Both the position numbers and the translations under genes were made by a program. Below, in pieces: positions 1 through 11,040 of a stretch of 64,000 nucleotides of DNA. This stretch comes from Paulinella micropora (taxonomy: Eukaryota; Cercozoa; Imbricatea; Euglyphida). The notes below the pieces were generated by a model. That model saw nothing but the letters and a program-made list of their open reading frames with translations, was not told where the DNA came from and ran no database searches. The DNA is taken from contig BJOX01000258.1 in NCBI GenBank assembly GCA_009731375.1, positions 323,423 through 387,422 on the forward strand, written 5' to 3'. Position 1 is the first letter of the stretch. Each line of letters opens with the position of its first letter.

Positions 1-89
1 TTCCTACCTACCTTCCTACCTACCACTCCCATAGGTGTCCCGCCACAGGCCAACACGGACTGTTCCCAGAGAACTTCGTCATGTTCGAT

Positions 90-95
90 CGAAGG

Positions 96-182
<87 letters not shown>

Positions 183-216
183 GTTCCCAGAGAACTTCGT
201 CATGTTTGATCGAAGG

Positions 217-289
<73 letters not shown>

Positions 290-298
290 ATATATCTA

Positions 299-334
<36 letters not shown>

Positions 335-366
335 TCTATCTATCGATCTATCTATCTATCTATCTG

Positions 367-400
<34 letters not shown>

Positions 401-425
401 ATTCTTCTATCCGTCTATCCGTCCG

Positions 426-482
<57 letters not shown>

Positions 483-507
483 GATATATCCGTCTATTCA
501 TCCATCC

Positions 508-554
<47 letters not shown>

Positions 555-556
555 CA

Positions 557-625
<69 letters not shown>

Positions 626-659
626 ATATCTATCTATCTTCTATCCGTCTATCCGTCCG

Positions 660-722
<63 letters not shown>

Positions 723-826
723 GTTCCCACCTCAGTTTATATCTATTTATCTTTCTATCTGTTTATCTATCTATTGATCTATCTATCTATTTATCTATCT
801 ATCTGTTTGATCGAAGGTCAGCCAGC

Positions 827-885
<59 letters not shown>

Positions 886-939
886 CTATGCGTCTATCTA
901 TCCATCTTTGTATCTATCTATCTATCCATCTATCTATCC

Positions 940-973
<34 letters not shown>

Positions 974-1001
974 ATATCTATATATATATCTATATATATA
1001 T

Positions 1002-1033
<32 letters not shown>

Positions 1034-1068
1034 TTATCTATCTGTCTATCTGTCTATTTGTCTATCTG

Positions 1069-1101
<33 letters not shown>

Positions 1102-1238
1102 ATCTATCCATCCATCTATCTATCTATCTGCCTTCTATCTATCTATCTATCTATCTATCTACCTATCTATCTATCTACCTATCTATCTATCTATCTATCC
1201 ATCTATCTATCTATCTATCTACCTATCTATCTATCTAC

Positions 1239-1269
<31 letters not shown>

Positions 1270-1284
1270 CTATCCGTCTATCCG

Positions 1285-1318
<34 letters not shown>

Positions 1319-1320
1319 CG

Positions 1321-1351
<31 letters not shown>

Positions 1352-1372
1352 GTCTATCTATCTGTCTGTCTG

Positions 1373-1375
<3 letters not shown>
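90..1375. repeat. (TATC)n microsatellite array
   Basis: Almost uninterrupted TATC units for about 1.3 kb, with TGTC, TTTC, TACC and TATA variants. Short non-repeat islands around positions 180-215, 722-745 and 800-830 repeat phrases such as TGTTCCCAGAGAACTTCGTC and GTTTGATCGAAGG, so larger blocks of array plus island were duplicated. The long tyrosine/leucine/serine open frames here are translation of the repeat. Confidence 0.97.
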
Positions 1376-1407
<32 letters not shown>

Positions 1408-1427
1408 CTCTCTCTATCTCTCTTTAA

Positions 1428-1483
<56 letters not shown>

Positions 1484-1485
1484 CT

Positions 1486-1531
<46 letters not shown>
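1376..1531. repeat. (TC)n dinucleotide tract
   Basis: TC dinucleotide tract with a few T insertions, joining the TATC array to the ATGT array. Polypurine/polypyrimidine DNA of this length can form triplexes. No gene is present. Confidence 0.95.
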
Positions 1532-1533
<2 letters not shown>

Positions 1534-1543
1534 CTGGCAGGGG

Positions 1544-1806
1544 ATGTATGTATGTATGTATGTATGTATGTATGTATGTATGTTTGTATGTATGTATGTA
1601 CGTGTATGTATGTATGTATGTACGTGTATGTATGTATGTATGTATGTATGTATGTATGTATGTGTGTATGTATGTATGTATGTATGTATGTATATGTATG
1701 TATGTATGTATATGTATGTATGTATGTATGTATGTATATGTATGTATGTATGTAAGTATGTATGTGTATGTATGTATGTACATATGTTTGTATGTATGTA
1801 TGTATG

Positions 1807-1837
<31 letters not shown>

Positions 1838-1941
1838 GTATGTATGTATGTGTATGTATGTATGTATGTATGTATGTATGTATGTTTTGCAGGTTGGCAG
1901 GACATGACGAGGAGGATGAGCAGGTAAATGTATGTATGTAC

Positions 1942-1972
<31 letters not shown>

Positions 1973-2518
1973 TGCATGCATGCATGTGTGGGTATGTATG
2001 TGTGTGTAATTTAATGTAATTTAATCTAATATAATGTAATGGAATGTAACCTAATGCAAATATAAATGTCATGTCATGTCGTGTCATGTCATGTCACGTA
2101 AATGTAAATGTAAATGTAAATGTAAATGTAAATGTTAATGTTAATGTTAATGTAATGTAATGTAATGTAATGTAATGTGTGTAATGTAATGTATGTAATG
2201 CATGTAATGCATATAATGTATATGCATGTAATGCATATAATGTATGTAATGTATGTAATGTATGTAATGTATGTAATGTATGTAATGTATGTCATGTATG
2301 TCATGTATCTAATGTATGTAATGTATATAATATATATAATGTATGTGATGTATGTGATGTATGTGATGTATGTGATGTATGTAATGTATGTAATGTATGT
2401 AAAATGTAATGTATGTAATGTATGTAATATATGTAATCTGTGTAATGTATGTCATGTATGTAATGTATGTAATGCATGTAGGTATGTAGGTATGTAGGGA
2501 TGTACGTATGTAGGTGTG
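1544..2518. repeat. (ATGT)n / (AATGT)n arrays
   Basis: ATGT units to about 1890, a unique island at 1886-1925 (TTGCAGGTTGGCAGGACATG and onward), more ATGT to about 2010, then TAATG/AATGT and ATGTA variants to about 2518. No coding potential beyond repeat translation. Confidence 0.93.
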
Positions 2519-3016
2519 TATACATACATACATACATACATACGTACATACATACATACGTACATACATACATACATTACAAACATACACACATGACATA
2601 CATACATACATACATACATACATACATACATACGTACGTACGTACATACATACACACAAACATACACACACACACATACATACATACATACATACATACA
2701 TACATGCATATACATACATACATACATACATACATACATACATACATGCATACATACATACATACATACATAATACCTACATACATACCTACATACATAC
2801 CTACATACATACCTACATACATACATACATACATACATACATACATACATACGTACATACATGCATACATACATACATACATTCCATACATACATTACAT
2901 ACATGCATGCATGCATACATAAATACATACATACATACATACATACATACATGCATGCATACATACATGCATACATACCTGCATACATACATACATACAT
3001 ACATACATACATACAT
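2519..3016. repeat. (ATAC)n array, opposite strand sense to its neighbours
   Basis: ATAC units, the reverse complement of the GTAT units on both sides. The switches are abrupt, at about 2519 (TGTGTATACATACATAC) and about 3016 (CATACATAGTATGTATG). This makes about 500 bp of array in inverted orientation to its flanks. Confidence 0.95.
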
Positions 3017-3601
3017 AGTATGTATGCATGTATGTATGTATGGATCTATGCATGTATGTATGCATGTATGTATGTATGTATGTATGTATGTATGTATGCA
3101 TGCATGTATGTATGCATGCATGTATGTATGTATGTACGTATGTATATACGTATTTCTGTGTGTATGCATGTATGTATGTATTTATGCATGTATTTATGTA
3201 TGTATGTATGTATATATGTATGTTTGTTTGTCATGTATGTCATGTATGTCATGTATGTATGTATGTATGTATGTATGTATGTATACATGTATGTATTCAT
3301 GTAATGTATGGTATGTATGTATGTATGTATGTATGTATGTATGTATGTATGTATGTATGTATGTATGTATGTCATGTATGTCATGTATGTCATGTATGTC
3401 ATGTATGCCATGTATGTCATGTATGTCATGTATGTCATGTATGTATGTATGTATGTATGTATGTATGTCATGTATGTCATGTATGTCATGTATGTCATGT
3501 ATGTCATGTATGTCATGTATGTCATGTATGTATGTATGTATGTATGTATGTATGTATGTATGTATGTCATGTATGTCAATGTCAATGTCATGTATGTCAT
3601 G

Positions 3602-3644
<43 letters not shown>

Positions 3645-3758
3645 TCTATAAATGTATGTATGTCATGTATGTCATGTATGTCATGTATGTCATGTATGTA
3701 TGTATGTATATATGCATGTATGTATGTATGTATGTATGTATGTATGTATGCATGTATG

Positions 3759-3792
<34 letters not shown>

Positions 3793-3820
3793 TGTATGTA
3801 TGTATGTACGTATTTTGTGT
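3017..3820. repeat. (GTAT)n array with CATGT interspersions
   Basis: GTAT units interrupted by runs of GTATGTCAT at about 3230-3260, 3370-3440, 3466-3530 and 3660-3695. These are higher-order duplications within the array. Confidence 0.93.
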
Positions 3821-3877
3821 AGGATACGTCTAGGGACCAGGACCAGACGCACTTTATATCAGAAATGGTATTTTATT

Positions 3878-4071
3878 CACATAAAAGCATTCACCAGAAA
3901 TTACCCTGGTAATTACTCTTAATGTGGTTAGCTTCCCGGGGACATTGCCTACGTAGCCGGCTACGTGGGCAATTTCCCGGGAAGCTAGCCTGCTACGTGG
4001 GCAATTTCCCCGGGAAGCTAACCACATTAAGAGTAATTACCAGGGTAATTTCTGGTGAATGCTTTTATGTG
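3878..4071. mobile_element. Foldback / MITE-like element with perfect 64-bp inverted repeats
   Basis: The arm 3878-3941 (starting CACATAAAAGCATTCACC) is the exact reverse complement of 4008-4071. The 66-bp centre continues as an imperfect inverted repeat around CTACGTAG and GGGCAATTTCCC, so nearly the whole 194 bp is a hairpin. No convincing target duplication is seen; the flanks are TTTATT and ATAATG. It has no coding capacity and is surrounded by AATGT repeats. Likely a non-autonomous DNA transposon or foldback element. Confidence 0.8.
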
Positions 4072-5000
4072 ATAATGTAATGTAATGTAATGTAATGTAA
4101 CGTAATGTAATGTAATGTAACGTAATGTAATGTCATGTAATATAATGTAATGTAATGCAATGCAATGTAACGTAACGTAATGTAATGTGATGTGATATAA
4201 TGTCATGTAATGCAATGCAATGTAATGTAATGTAATTTACTGTCGTGTAATGTAATGTAATGTAAATGTAATGTAACGTAATGTAACGTAATGTAATGTG
4301 ATGTGATATAATGTAATGTAATGTAATGTAATTTACTGTCATGTAATGTAATGTAATGTAATTAATGCAATGTAATGTAACGCAATGTAACGTAATGTAA
4401 TGTAATATTATATTATATTATATTACATGACATACATGATAGTACAGTACATTACAATACATTACAGTATTACATGACATTACATGGCATTACATGACAT
4501 TACATGACATTACATGACATGACAGTACATTACAATACATTACAATACATTACAATACATTACAATACATTACATTACATTACAATACAATACATTACAA
4601 TACAATACAATACATTACATTACATTACATTACATTACATTATATTACATGACATTACATTACATTACATTACAGTACATTACAGTACATTACAGTACAT
4701 TACAGTACATTACAGTACATGACAGTACATTACAATACATTACATTACATTACATTACATTACATTACATTAACATTACATTACATTACATTACATGTAA
4801 TGTAATGTAATGTCATGTCATGCAATTTCATGCAATGTAATGTCATGTAATCCAATGTAATGTTATGTAATGCTATGTATGTACGTTTGTACGTATGTTA
4901 CGTACGTATGTATGTATGTATGTATGTATGTATGTATGTGTGCATGTATTTATGTGTATGTAATATATGTATGTATGTACGTATGTATGTATGTATGTCA
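4072..5000. repeat. (AATGT)n / (TTACA)n pentamer arrays with two orientation switches
   Basis: TAATG units run to about 4415, switch to the complementary TTACA sense to about 4795, and switch back at ACATTACATGTAATGTAATG. ATGT units follow to about 5000. No gene. Confidence 0.93.
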
Positions 5001-5010
5001 TTTATGTATG

Positions 5011-5300
<290 letters not shown>

Positions 5301-6639
5301 ACTCGTTCCAGAGCAGCCATTTCTACTAAGATTACCTTGTGTAGAGAGAGAGAGAGAGAGAGAGAGAGAAAATCAACGTAATAACATAGTAAGAATCAAC
5401 AAGCCACGCCAGCCAACAAACCAAACAAGCAAGCAATTAAATCTCGCCAACTTTAGCACCAAAAGGAACATACTTGAGACGGAGGAAAGGGAAAATGCAA
5501 AGGAGAAAAGAGGACGAAGAACGGCGTAGAAGGGAGAAGGTGGGATTAAGGAGGACCCACAATAGAAAGGAAGCGGAGGAAGAGGTAGTGATGGAGGAAG
5601 GTTGGGGGGGGGGGGGGGGGGNNNNNNNNNNGGGGGGGGGGGGGGGGGGGGGGGGAATTTCCAGAAGGATCAAGTAGCAATAGCAGACGGTGCGAGGAGC
5701 GCTTTGTATCAAATTTAGGTAATGTATTTCTTTCTTAGCTTATTCCTGTGATATGTATCCAAAGGAATGCTCATCGTGAGTTTGCGGCTTCAGACCGGCT
5801 TGTCGGATGAGTATTGAGCCCAAAAAATAGTGATTATTAGTCAAATTCATGAGTAAAGTTGAAGTTGACGGAGACAGGCTCGGCTGAGGTCAAAGCTGGA
5901 TGAGTGCGCCAGCTGAACGATGTTCCGGCCTTTAGTTTTTACTGATGCCACGGTTCGCCTTCTTACATCCTTTCTTTTCAGCTCTACGAAACTTGAACTT
6001 GAGCACGAAGGAAAATCGAAAAACTCATTATTTTTTTTGTCTTGAACATGATGACGATAGCAATATGACAGTTGATATTAATATTATAAATAAACGGAAA
6101 ACTTATGATAGAGTAACCGTGACAGTCCGGAACTAAAAATAGAAGTGTAAACTTGAACTACAATATGAACTTGAAGTAAGTTTATCATTCATAACATAAT
6201 CATGATTAATATTAATAATTCTGTCCGGTACGGTATTCATTCCGATATTAATATGGCAGACTTCCGTTCTTCGAGTCAAAGTTTTACATCACTTTACTCA
6301 GACTGACTTGAACAGGTCCCAACCACTGCCAGTACACAACTCATTTCCACTTGAAACTTGATATTCTCGTTAGTTCTCAATGTGTCCACTGTTGTTTCGC
6401 AAGGGACAAGTAGTCTGTCGTGCAAGTATAGTGAATAAACTGGAACTTGGTTGACCGATCCAGAGTCTTTTGGTATATAAACTTCAATGCCCTGACCTCT
6501 GCCCCGAAGTATTTTGAGATCAAAGGACAGCAGTGTGTGTATTCAAGAGAATGCCGGTTTGTAATTGCCTCGCAGTGGGTTAGTCAAGACTGCCTTACAG
6601 TGACTACCACTCTGCGATCTTTCTCATACTCAGGTGTGT

Positions 6640-6675
<36 letters not shown>

Positions 6676-6888
6676 GAAACTTGCCACTCAGCCATACTAA
6701 TGAGGACTGAGTGAGTGGGAAGACGAAGTATGAGCCTCGGAAGGAAAGTTACGCATTAATATATAGTAAAAAGCGTTGACGCTCATCCAGCGGGATGAGC
6801 TCCGAGTGGGAAGTCAAAGTATGAAAAGTTGAAGGAAAATTATATTAATAAACATCTGACTCTTGAGAGGACTTTCCAGTCAAAACTA
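5301..6888. other. Intergenic, no gene recognised (G-run gap, poly-T)
   Basis: About 1.6 kb with only short open frames and no recognisable domain. It contains GA repeats near 5343, a 10-N gap (5622-5631) inside a G homopolymer, and a T30 run near 6642-6672. The similar phrases near 6700 and 6790 (GAGTGGGAAGAC/GTCAAAGTATGA) suggest a short local duplication. Confidence 0.6.
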
Positions 6889-8660
6889 TCAAGACTGATT
6901 CACCGGGCGTACAGACAAGTGAGCCAGCCCAGCTTCCGTGACCAGCCCGCAACCACCGAGATCGACATGCTGCAGGGCAGCGCAGACAAGTGAGCCAGCC
7001 CAGCGTCCGTGACTCGCCTGCAACCATAGATATTGAGGTGCTGCAGGGGCAGTGCAGACAAGTGAGCCAGCCCAGCGTCCGTCACTCGCTCGCAACACGT
7101 GAGATCGAGGTGCTGCAGGGGCAGCGCAGACAAGTGAGCCAGCCCAGCGTCCGTGACTTGATTGCAACGGCTGAGATTGTGGTGCTGCAGGGGCTGCTCA
7201 GACAAGTGAGCCAGCCCAGCGTCCGTGACTTGACTGCAATACGTGAGATTGAGGTGCTGCAGGGGCAGCGCAGACAAGTGAGCCAGCCCATCGTCCGTGA
7301 CTTGCCTGCAATACGTGAGATTGAGCTGTTGCAGGGGCAGCGCAGACAAGTGAGCCAGCCCAGCGTCTGTGACTTGCCTACAATCCGTGAGATTGAGGTG
7401 CTGCAGGGGCAGCGCAGACAAGTGAGCCAGCCCAGCGTCCGTGACTTGCCTGCAACCATAGAGATCGAGGTGCTGCAAGGGCAGCGCAGACAAGTGAGCC
7501 AGCCCAGCGTCCGTGACGCCCGCAACCATAGATATTGAGGTGCTGCAGGGGCAGCGCAGACACGTGAGCCAGCCCAGCGTCCGTGACTTGCCTGCAAAAT
7601 GTGAGATTGGGGTGCTGCAGGGGCAGCGCAGACAAGTGAGCCAGCCCAGCGTCCGTCACTTGCTGGCAATCCATGAGATTGAGGTGCTGCAGGGGCAGCG
7701 CAGACAAGTGAGCCAGCCCAGCGTCTGTGACTTGATAGCAATACGTGAGATCGAGGTGCTGCAGGGGCAGCGAAGACAAGTGAGCCAGCCCAGCGTCCGT
7801 GACTCGCTCGCAACCTTTGACATCGAGGTGCTGCAGGGGCAGCGCATACAAGTGAGCCAGCCCAGCGTCCGTCACTCGCTCGCAACACGTGAGATCGAGG
7901 TGCTGCAGGGGCAGCGAAGACAAGTGAGCCAGCCCAGCGTCTGTGACTTGAAAGCAATGCGTGAGATTGAGGTGCTGCAGGGGCAGCGCAGACAAGTGAG
8001 CCAGCCCAGCGTCTGTGACTTGATAGCAATGCGTGAGATTGAGGTGCTGCAGGGGCAGCGCAGACAAGTGAGCCAGCCCAGCGTCCGTGACTTGAGAGCA
8101 ATTCGTGAGATTGAGGTGCTGCAGGGGCAGCGCAGACAAGTGAGCAAGTCCACGTCGCAACCTTTGAGATCGAGGTGTTGGAGAGCAAGCGCAGACAAGT
8201 GGGCCAGCCCAGCGTCCGTGATTTGCAGGCAGTTGTGAAGAGTCAGGTGCTGGACACCGATTCCACTAAGCAGTTTGAGGACAGAGTCGGTGGTCTCCGG
8301 AGCCATCAGAATCTTGGGAAAGGACACTGTGCTCTGCCTCCATACTTCACTCAAAGCTACGAGAGGTTCGCCTTTCTTGAACTTGCTCAATTCAAGGATT
8401 GGCTCTGCCAACCCATCCCAAATCCGTGGAGTTTTTACAAGGCCTTCCAGCCGCTTGCAGACACGTGCGATCGGGATCAACTTCATCCACCCGATGTAGT
8501 CCCGGATGCAGCACCATGTGTCAAGGGGTAACGCGAGCAGCCTGGCACTCCCCTTGTGCTTAGAGTCAAGGCCTTCTTCCTCTTCTCTTTTGCGCCTCTT
8601 GGGAGAAGGCTGTGCATCTTGCCTTACAGACGTCGAGCTCCGAGCCCGAGGCTTGGACAT
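6889..8660 (-). pseudogene. F-box protein with AMN1/RNI-type leucine-rich repeats, frameshifted
   Basis: The start at 8660 gives a basic N-terminus (PSPKRRKREEEEG), then an F-box-like segment at about residues 40-85 (LLALPLDTWCCIRDYIGW...ARVCKRLEGL). LRRs follow, starting near residue 140 (LTLHNCLQITDAGLAHLS). About 17 copies of a 24-residue Cys-containing LRR (LPLQHLNLTxCxQVTDAGLAHLSA) run to a stop at 6889. F-box/LRR proteins are substrate receptors of SCF ubiquitin ligases, and this LRR type is that of AMN1/FBXL proteins. The frame is broken near 8150 (altered repeat join), near 7515 (TTGC lost before GCCCGCAACC) and near 6973 (one G lost in GCAGGGGCAG). It may be a pseudogene, a family member with unrecognised introns, or contain sequencing indels. 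Assignment of LRR and F-box is secure; activity is not. Confidence 0.75.
6900..8140 (-). repeat. 72-bp tandem repeat encoding one LRR per unit
   Basis: About 17 units of 72 bp (24 codons) whose DNA is nearly identical around AAGTGAGCCAGCCCAGCGTC. Differences cluster in the codons for the variable surface residues (LNLTYC, LDLTCC, LNIYGC and so on). The conserved DNA with variable hotspots indicates recent expansion or gene conversion. Confidence 0.9.
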
Positions 8661-8714
8661 GAAAGATTCTCAATTTCCTGATGATACAAGAATATACGAG
8701 AAAGAATGCAGAGA

Positions 8715-8715
<1 letters not shown>

Positions 8716-8802
<87 letters not shown>
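8716..8802. repeat. (AT)n tract
   Basis: About 87 bp of pure AT dinucleotide between the F-box gene 5' end and the viral fragment. Confidence 0.97.
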
Positions 8803-8804
<2 letters not shown>

Positions 8805-8952
8805 TATATGTATATAAACTTGTCCATTCAAGTATTAAATACAAGCACAGAAAAACAGAAAAACAGACACAGGAAGACATAAAAAACGACATAGGAAGCA
8901 CAAAAACATACCATTGTTTTACAAAAAAACGACAAACTAAGCACACTAAGAG

Positions 8953-9019
8953 AGACAAAATAACGACAAAAACATATTATATAAACTACGTCTATATGGT
9001 TTTTGTCGTTATTTTGTCT
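8953..9019. repeat. 67-bp interrupted palindrome upstream of the resolvase-like gene
   Basis: A 21-nt arm (AGACAAAATAACGACAAAAAC, 8953-8973) is exactly complementary to 8999-9019. Inside lie ATAT/ATAT half-sites around a 16-nt asymmetric centre. It lies 80 bp upstream of the telomere-resolvase-like gene. Telomere resolvases act on palindromes of this size, usually coded nearby, but known sites have a palindromic centre and this one does not. It could also be a viral terminal-repeat remnant or a hairpin in the 5' region. Confidence 0.75.
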
Positions 9020-9098
9020 AAATCTGAGGTAAGAAAAAAAGCAATAGAGCCTCATCAAAGTGAAAAAGTATATGAAATGAGCAAACTTGATAAATATT

Positions 9099-10095
9099 AT
9101 GAATGAAGACGAGCGGATTGATATCGTTGAGGGGTATAAGAAAGATGTCAAAGCCAAAAATGAACAAAAAATACAGATTGATGTTCGTGATGTAATGGCT
9201 AAAATGAATGATGTGATACTAAGTAATGACCCTTATCTTAAACTACTTGCTTTGATGATAGCAATTGGAGCCAGGCCTGTTAAAATATTTAATAAAAACA
9301 CATATGAATTGATACCAGATAAACCTTCTTGGTTGCAAGTGAATAATTTAGCAAAGAAAAGAGAAGGACAAAAAAAGAATTGGATTGAGAGACCTGTTGT
9401 CCTTTTTACTCCTGAATTCGTAATAGAAAAAGTAAATTCAATACGGAACCATTTCAAAAAGAAAAAAGCAGTTATTATTAATAATGAGGGTGTGCTTGAT
9501 AAACAAAAGAATAACGAACTAAACAAAAGGGTTATTAAATTCTTCCCTTGGCTATCGGAATACACACAACGTTCGTCAATGTTGCGGAAACTATATGCTA
9601 GTTTGTCGTATAGTAATTTCGCCAATCCGAAATTAGAGAATTTTAATACATGGGTTTCAAATGTTCGGTCATGGTGATTTACTGACTTCATTTAGTTATT
9701 CATGGATTAATGTGGCTGATCCTGAAGAAATAAAAGCAGAAGGAATTAAAACAGAATTAGAGGAGTTAAGAAGAAAGATAGATTTATGTCTAAATTTTAA
9801 TAATATTAATGAAACTGAAAGCGAAAACGGAGACAAAGAAAGCAAATATCAAACATTAGGAAAAAGGGCTAGCAGAGAGGATAAGTATAAATTGCTTGAG
9901 CAGATTTACAATGATAACCCAAATATTACAAATACTAAACTACGACAATTAAGCAAGATTGGAGCAGCTATTGTCAATAAGTGTATCAAAGAGAAAAAAG
10001 AAGCAAAACCACAAGAAGAACAAGAAGAACAATCAGCAGAAACAAAGCCATTAAAAAGAAGCACGATGATTAAACAAAAAGTTCAAAAAGATTAA
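9099..10095 (+). pseudogene. Telomere resolvase (protelomerase)-like tyrosine recombinase, frameshifted
   Basis: Telomere resolvases (TelN, TelK, ResT, TelA) cut and reseal palindromic ends into covalently closed hairpins. The family pattern is visible: a first arginine motif (AIGARPVKIF), a basic hairpin segment (NNLAKKREGQKKNW), a second arginine helix (RSSMLRKLYASLSYSNF), then W-V-S-N-V followed in the +1 frame by GHGDLLTSFSYSWINV. The last supplies the His and the candidate nucleophile Tyr. One frameshift near 9657-9662 separates the Arg/Lys residues from the His/Tyr residues. A C-terminal region with a helix-turn-helix look (NTKLRQLSKIGAAIVNK) and a charged tail ends at 10095. The first ATG in frame is at 9099; an ATG at 9077 in another frame (MSKLDKYYE) may be the original start. 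Family assignment is by motif recall only. Confidence 0.68.
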
Positions 10096-10397
10096 TACTT
10101 AACAACGATTAAAGGCGGTTCGCGATATCTTGCTCTAATATTAGACTCTCGTCTGTAGCAATTAATAGAACAAATCGTGAAAAACTGAACACCATCTACA
10201 TTATCAATATCAACTGCTATAATGGGGGGATGCGACTGGAATGTGCGAGACAAACCGCATATATTACAAAATTCTTTTTCAGTAATTCTGCTGGGACATT
10301 TCTGAATAAACAAATGTTCTTATGTGTCCAACTATATCACTTGGCAATTCTCGTATTATGGATGGCATGTTTTATATTATATAAAATATAAAATGAA
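9848..10397 (+). repeat. 550-bp direct repeat, copy 1
   Basis: Matches 22179-22728 without any indel and with only a few substitutions (for example AAATATT/GAATATT and TAAGTGT/TAAGTTT). It covers the C-terminal half of the resolvase-like gene, the small antisense ORF and the promoter region of the next viral gene. It ends exactly at AAAATGAA, after which copy 1 runs into unrelated sequence. Confidence 0.95.
10092..10313 (-). CDS. Small putative zinc-ribbon protein (copy 1)
   Basis: A 73-codon frame overlapping the tail of the resolvase-like gene on the other strand. It has two cysteine pairs (CNICG and CSINCYR) that could bind zinc. There is no ATG; the frame opens after a TAA with TTG, so the true start is missing or lies in another frame. 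The same frame is kept in the second copy at 22423-22644. Function unknown. Confidence 0.4.
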   Translation of the reverse strand: MFIQKCPSRITEKEFCNICGLSRTFQSHPPIIAVDIDNVDGVQFFTICSINCYRRESNIRARYREPPLIVVKY

Positions 10398-10468
10398 TAG
10401 ACAGACACACAGACAGTGCAGAAATTTTTTTCCAGCCCCCTGCGAACTTCACGGGCAGTGGCTTGTTA
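10398..10468. other. Short spacer between viral fragment and retrotransposon
   Basis: About 70 bp of unassigned sequence (GACAGACACACAGACAG...) between the end of the viral copy and the left end of the Ngaro element. Confidence 0.5.
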
Positions 10469-10547
10469 TTTTGCTGCGCAAGCTTGCAAAAACTTCATTT
10501 CACAACATACCATACATCCCATGAGCTCTCTCCCCTCTCTCCTAGGT
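10469..10547 (-). repeat. Ngaro split repeat B2 (3' end of element)
   Basis: Second copy of B. With B1 and A2 it completes the B1-A2-B2 3' terminus. Between A2 and B2 lie 199 bp rich in TGTGCA/GTGTGT motifs. Confidence 0.93.
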
Positions 10548-10746
10548 CTTTTGTGTTTGAGCACAAAGTCCTAGATTGTGCAAGATATTGTGCATGGAAT
10601 ATGCGTGATTGTGCATGAGATGAGAAGCATTATGTGCAAAATTGTGTGAGATGTGTGTGGATGTGTGTAAATGTGTATAATTTCTCATCCCTCACTCACC
10701 GCCCCCAAACGAGAAGACATCATGTAAATGGGTGGGTGGGTGGGGG

Positions 10747-10965
10747 TTCTTGCCTTTCCTAAAACCCAAACTAAAAGCACTTTTGTATAAAACAAAAAAT
10801 GCAAATCTGAGGGGGACAGGATTGTTGTTCTAATCTTCAAATTTTCGAGCGGGAACAATAGTTCCCGCTTCTTTATTTGCGCAGAGAAACTCTGCAAGTG
10901 AACTCATTTGATTGTCACTACCGGCCCACTCTGTCTGATATGGTTATTTGTGAAATGACGCTTTT
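10747..10965 (-). repeat. Ngaro split repeat A2
   Basis: Copy of A1 at the 3' end, directly abutting B1 with a shared TTTT at 10962-10965. That overlap is the expected recombination core between A and B. Confidence 0.95.
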
Positions 10966-11040
10966 GCTGCGCAAGCTTGCAAAAACTTCATTTCACAGCA
11001 TACCATACATCCCATGAGCTCTCTCCCCTCTCTCCTAGGT
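10962..11040 (-). repeat. Ngaro split repeat B1
   Basis: 79 bp, same length as B2 at 10469-10547, containing GCGCAAGCTTGCAAAAACTTC and ending CTCTCCTAGGT. One substitution between the copies is visible (CACAGC/CACAAC). Confidence 0.95.

Larger units (their letters stand above)
8820..10397 (+). mobile_element. Left fragment of a Polinton-like virus
   Basis: Contains the palindrome, the resolvase-like gene and a small antisense ORF. The last 550 bp (9848-10397) recur at 22179-22728, where the viral genome continues. The left limit is uncertain; A-rich viral-like sequence starts just after the AT tract. Read together, 8820-10397 and 22179 onward look like one viral genome separated by 11.8 kb of other DNA, with the junction sequence present on both sides. 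Confidence 0.65.

Noticed and set aside
35-3922. Long open frames of Tyr/Ile/Leu/Ser, Met/Tyr/Val/Cys and His/Thr/Tyr/Ile repeats
   Set aside because: They are translations of tetranucleotide repeats whose unit length keeps all frames open; no non-repeat protein sequence is present.
6900-8140. Regular 72-bp repeats as a CRISPR array
   Set aside because: The variable parts are not spacers; the whole unit is coding and the genome is eukaryotic.
6990-8238. Plus-strand frames of about 180-240 codons (VLQGQRRQVSQPSVRD repeats)
   Set aside because: Antisense shadow of the 72-bp LRR repeat; the minus-strand reading matches a known LRR consensus and continues into an F-box.
10548-10746. Non-coding RNA gene in the A2-B2 spacer (TGTGCA/GTGTGT-rich)
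   Set aside because: No stable fold or known RNA motif was seen; treated as part of the Ngaro 3' end.
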